Source of the DNA: Oscillospiraceae bacterium
Lineage (GTDB): Bacteria; Bacillota_A; Clostridia; Oscillospirales; Oscillospiraceae
DNA length: 24,312 nucleotides
Assembly: GCA_015068055.1 (NCBI GenBank)
Contig: SVLG01000029.1
Span: 1-24,312, forward strand
Direction of reading: 5' to 3'
Shown in pieces: positions 22,185 to 24,312 of the stretch (position 1 is its first letter; each line of letters begins with the position of its first letter). Below the pieces are notes generated by a model. That model was not told where the DNA came from. It saw only the letters and a program-made list of their open reading frames with translations, and did no database searches. The position numbers were made by a program, and so were the translations under genes.

Positions 22185-22841
22185 ATGACCGCCGCAATAA
22201 GAAAAGTATGGAGTTTCCTTTCAAACTTACTCGTGGTCGGTGCGGTGGTGCTGGCGTTGCTGTTGGTCGGTGTGAGATTGATTGGCCTGCAAGTGTTTAC
22301 GGTGCTCTCCGGTTCCATGGAGCCGACCTATCATGTAGGTTCGCTCATCTATGTAAAGAAGGTCGACCCCTTTGAACTGAAGTCCGGCGATGTGATTACC
22401 TTCATGTTGGACGAGGACACACTGGCGACTCACCGCATTGTGGGCGTGGTGCCGGACGAGAGCGATCCGGGCACTGTGCGCTTCCGTACCAAGGGCGACG
22501 CCAATGAAATGGAGGACGGTTCCCTTGTCCACTATAAAAATGTGGTGGGCAGCCCGATCTTCACCATCCCCGGTCTGGGCTATGTGGCCAGCTACATCCA
22601 GAAGCCGCCCGGTCTCTATTTCACCATAGCGGCTGCCGTGGTGATACTGATGCTGGCTTTCCTACCCGATGTTCTTGACGCCGGGGAGGATAAGGAAAAG
22701 AAGCCCCGACCTGCAAAAAGGAAACCCTCCCCCAATCCCAAAACTTCTCCGGCGATAAGGCCGCTCTCTCCGTCATCCCAACCGGTCGAACCGGCTATGG
22801 GATCCTTAAAGCTGGAGGACATCCTCAACGAGCTGAACTGA
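22185..22841 (+). CDS. sipW: SipW-type signal peptidase I
   Basis: A 218-residue membrane peptidase of the ER/archaeal-like S26B type. One N-terminal membrane segment (about 12-34) leads to the catalytic serine in VLSGSMEPT (Ser44); the general base is His83 in LATHRIVGVV, so it is a Ser-His enzyme rather than the usual Ser-Lys. A second membrane segment follows at about 143-165 (LYFTIAAAVVILMLAFLPDVL), then a long basic, proline-rich cytoplasmic tail ending in the acidic helix SLKLEDILNEL. In Bacillus SipW cleaves TasA and its relatives; here two TasA-like proteins are encoded directly downstream. I start at the ATG at 22185, with GGAGG seven bases upstream; a GTG at 22149 lies before the ribosome binding site. 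No promoter faces it in the present orientation of the switch. Confidence 0.92.
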   Translation: MTAAIRKVWSFLSNLLVVGAVVLALLLVGVRLIGLQVFTVLSGSMEPTYHVGSLIYVKKVDPFELKSGDVITFMLDEDTLATHRIVGVVPDESDPGTVRFRTKGDANEMEDGSLVHYKNVVGSPIFTIPGLGYVASYIQKPPGLYFTIAAAVVILMLAFLPDVLDAGEDKEKKPRPAKRKPSPNPKTSPAIRPLSPSSQPVEPAMGSLKLEDILNELN

Positions 22842-22887
22842 CTTGGCATGTAAACTTATTTTATATGAAGAAGAAAGGAAAAACGCA

Positions 22888-23508
22888 ATGAAAAAGAAAA
22901 CCGCAGCTCTGCTCCTGGCTCTGGTCCTCGTCTTCGGCATGGCCGTCGGCGGCACCATCGCTTACCTGACCTCTAATGACACTGTCGTCAACACCTTCAC
23001 CGTGGGCTCCGTGGCCATTACACTGGACGAGACGGACGTCGACAACGACGACAACACGGACGACAACGTTACTGTGAACGGCGTTGTTCGTGACAAGGAG
23101 AACGGCTACAAGCTGATGCCCGGCCATGAGTACGTCAAGGATCCCATCGTCCATGTGGATGCCGCGAGCGAGGACTGCTACCTGTTCGTCAAAGTGGTGG
23201 ACGAGATCGCTGACATTCAGGACGAGCAGACCGTGGCCACTCAGATGGCGGAAAAGGGCTGGAAGGCTGTTAGCGGCGTTGCCAACACCTTTGTCTATGT
23301 CGGCACCACCGAGGTTCCTGTGGCTGTTAAAGCTGGCGATGACATCACCGTGTTCGATAAGTTCACGATCAAGGGTGACGTCGACAACAAGACCCTGGCT
23401 GATTACGAAAACAAGACCATCAAAGTGACGGCTTACGCCGTGCAGGCGGACGGCTTTGACGGCAAGACCGCAGACTATATCTGGGATACCGCTTTCGCGG
23501 GCGCCTGA
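22888..23508 (+). CDS. TasA/CalY/BsaA-like exported fibre protein 1
   Basis: A 206-residue secreted protein. The N-terminus MKKKTAALLLALVLVFGMAVGGTIAYLTSNDTVVNTFTVGSVAITLDET is the characteristic SipW-type signal peptide plus start of the mature chain of TasA/camelysin (CalY) family proteins. The mature part has a very acidic loop (DETDVDNDDNTDDN), then KLMPGHEYVKDPIVHVDAASEDCYLFVKV and a closing strand KTIKVTAYAVQADGFDG. Relatives form extracellular fibres or amyloid-like biofilm matrix (TasA in Bacillus subtilis, BsaA in Clostridium perfringens). Family membership is by motif; fibre formation is inferred. The ribosome binding site is AAAGG, nine bases before the ATG. It follows sipW after 46 bases and uses the GC-rich codons typical of the host. 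Confidence 0.88.
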   Translation: MKKKTAALLLALVLVFGMAVGGTIAYLTSNDTVVNTFTVGSVAITLDETDVDNDDNTDDNVTVNGVVRDKENGYKLMPGHEYVKDPIVHVDAASEDCYLFVKVVDEIADIQDEQTVATQMAEKGWKAVSGVANTFVYVGTTEVPVAVKAGDDITVFDKFTIKGDVDNKTLADYENKTIKVTAYAVQADGFDGKTADYIWDTAFAGA

Positions 23509-23534
23509 TCAACCGCTTTTCATCGGATGAGAAC

Positions 23535-23593
23535 TCGTGTTCCTCCATCTGTTGAAATAATCAAAGCAAATACGAAAGAAAGGAGGAACACGA
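23535..23593 (+). promoter_or_regulatory. Hairpin sequestering the ribosome binding site of fibre gene 2
   Basis: TCGTGTTCCTCC (23535-23546) is the exact complement of GGAGGAACACGA (23582-23593), a 12-bp stem with a 35-base loop. The 3' arm contains the GGAGG ribosome binding site and ends one base before the start codon at 23595. In mRNA this would block initiation unless opened, which suggests translational control of the second fibre protein. Confidence 0.75.
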
Positions 23594-23594
23594 C

Positions 23595-24281
23595 ATGAGA
23601 AAAGAGATGGGTCGTCATCAGGGCGGCAGAAGCATCCGCAGCAAGTCTCTGGCTCTGCTGCTGGCCTGTGTTCTGCTGATTGGCGGCGTTGTGGGCGGCA
23701 CGGTCGCCTGGCTGACCGCTGAGACTACCGAGGTGACGAATACGTTCTCCACCAGCGACATCGGCGTGGAGCTCCAAGAGAGCGAAGCTACATATAAGAT
23801 GATTCCGGGATGGACAATCGAAAAAGATCCTAAAGCAAAAGTAACTTCCGGAAGTGAAGATTGTTATCTGTTCATCAAGGTAGAAGAAAGCGGCGGCAAT
23901 GTTACTGTTGCTGACAAGACCTATACCTTTGATGATTTCATCGCATACGCCATTGAAGAAGGTTGGGACGCTTTGGGTACAACCACTTATCCCGGCATTT
24001 ACTACAAGGTAATTGACGAGGCTTCTGAAAAGAATGTGGACTATAACATTCTCGGCAGCGGCGAATATACCGGTACCGACAAGGTTAAGTACACTTGGGC
24101 TGACAATGAAGTGCTTACTAAGCCGGAAGTCAGCAAGGAAATGATGGCCGCCGTCAACACCGGGAACGCCCAGCCCACCCTGACCTTTACCGCCTATGCC
24201 CACCAGCTGTATAAGAACAACACCGACAAATTCTCGGCTGCTGAAGCCTGGACGAGTCTGAATACCCCCGCCACTCCCTGA
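23595..24281 (+). CDS. TasA/CalY/BsaA-like exported fibre protein 2
   Basis: A 228-residue secreted protein. After a basic head (MRKEMGRHQGGRSIRSKS) comes a SipW-type signal (LALLLACVLLIGGVVGGTVAWLTAETTEVTNTFSTSDIGVELQES), then the family core YKMIPGWTIEKDPKAKVTSGSEDCYLFIKVEESGG and a final PTLTFTAYAHQL strand. It is a paralog of the upstream protein: both keep MIPG/LMPG, KDP, EDCYLF.KV and TAYA. The gene is a mosaic: from about 23790 to 24125 the codons are AT-rich (aaa, gat, gaa, act), while both ends are GC-rich like the host. The ribosome binding site lies in a 12-bp hairpin. Only 31 bases follow in the window, so the operon may continue. Confidence 0.88.
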   Translation: MRKEMGRHQGGRSIRSKSLALLLACVLLIGGVVGGTVAWLTAETTEVTNTFSTSDIGVELQESEATYKMIPGWTIEKDPKAKVTSGSEDCYLFIKVEESGGNVTVADKTYTFDDFIAYAIEEGWDALGTTTYPGIYYKVIDEASEKNVDYNILGSGEYTGTDKVKYTWADNEVLTKPEVSKEMMAAVNTGNAQPTLTFTAYAHQLYKNNTDKFSAAEAWTSLNTPATP

Positions 24282-24312
24282 GTTCCCATTAACCGTTACA
24301 TACCTATTTAAA

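Overview
The window comes from the chromosome of a GC-rich, anaerobic, spore-forming Firmicute, most likely a gut member of the Oscillospiraceae (Oscillibacter / Flavonifractor-like). This rests on the spoIIGA-sigE sporulation pair, a complete clostridial Rnf complex, a collagen-like spore-surface-type protein, a split transketolase, and strong AGGAGG-type ribosome binding sites. The genus is inferred; no 16S gene is present.

Layout. 1-54: start of a minus-strand gene running off the left edge. 337-2193 (minus): a collagen-like protein followed by a family 2-type glycosyltransferase, plausibly a spore-surface protein and an enzyme that decorates it. 2289-9107 (minus): one long operon, rnfC-D-G-E-A-B, then apbE (the flavinyltransferase that loads FMN onto RnfG and RnfD), a NusG-domain-II protein and a Gx/HepI-type membrane protein. 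It is driven by a near-consensus promoter at 9179-9207. 9308-12874 (minus): aspS followed by the two halves of a split transketolase. 12875-13002: a divergent control region whose spoIIGA promoter has 21-bp spacing and a Spo0A-like box, as in the classic spoIIG promoter. 13003-14489 (plus): spoIIGA-sigE. 14538-16866 (plus): two tandem paralogous leucine-rich-repeat lipoproteins. 16980-19665 (minus): two overlapping FAD-dependent oxidoreductase genes. 19777-19850: tRNA-Gln(CTG), followed by direct and inverted copies of its own 3' end, scars of past integration. 19968-20987: a gene-poor, decayed stretch.

The most interesting system is at 20988-24281 and probably continues beyond the right edge. 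A tyrosine recombinase gene is followed by a 247-bp AT-rich segment bounded by perfect 26-bp inverted repeats (21839-21864 and 22112-22137). Inside lies an extended -10 promoter (TTGAAA-17-TATCAT). Immediately to the right are a SipW-type signal peptidase and two TasA/CalY/BsaA-like exported fibre proteins. As sequenced, the promoter points left, into the 3' end of the recombinase gene. Inversion would place it about 95 nt upstream of the signal peptidase ribosome binding site. I read this as a phase-variable switch for a surface fibre, captured here in the OFF orientation. A 12-bp hairpin masking the ribosome binding site of the second fibre gene and a low-GC mosaic patch inside that gene add further layers.
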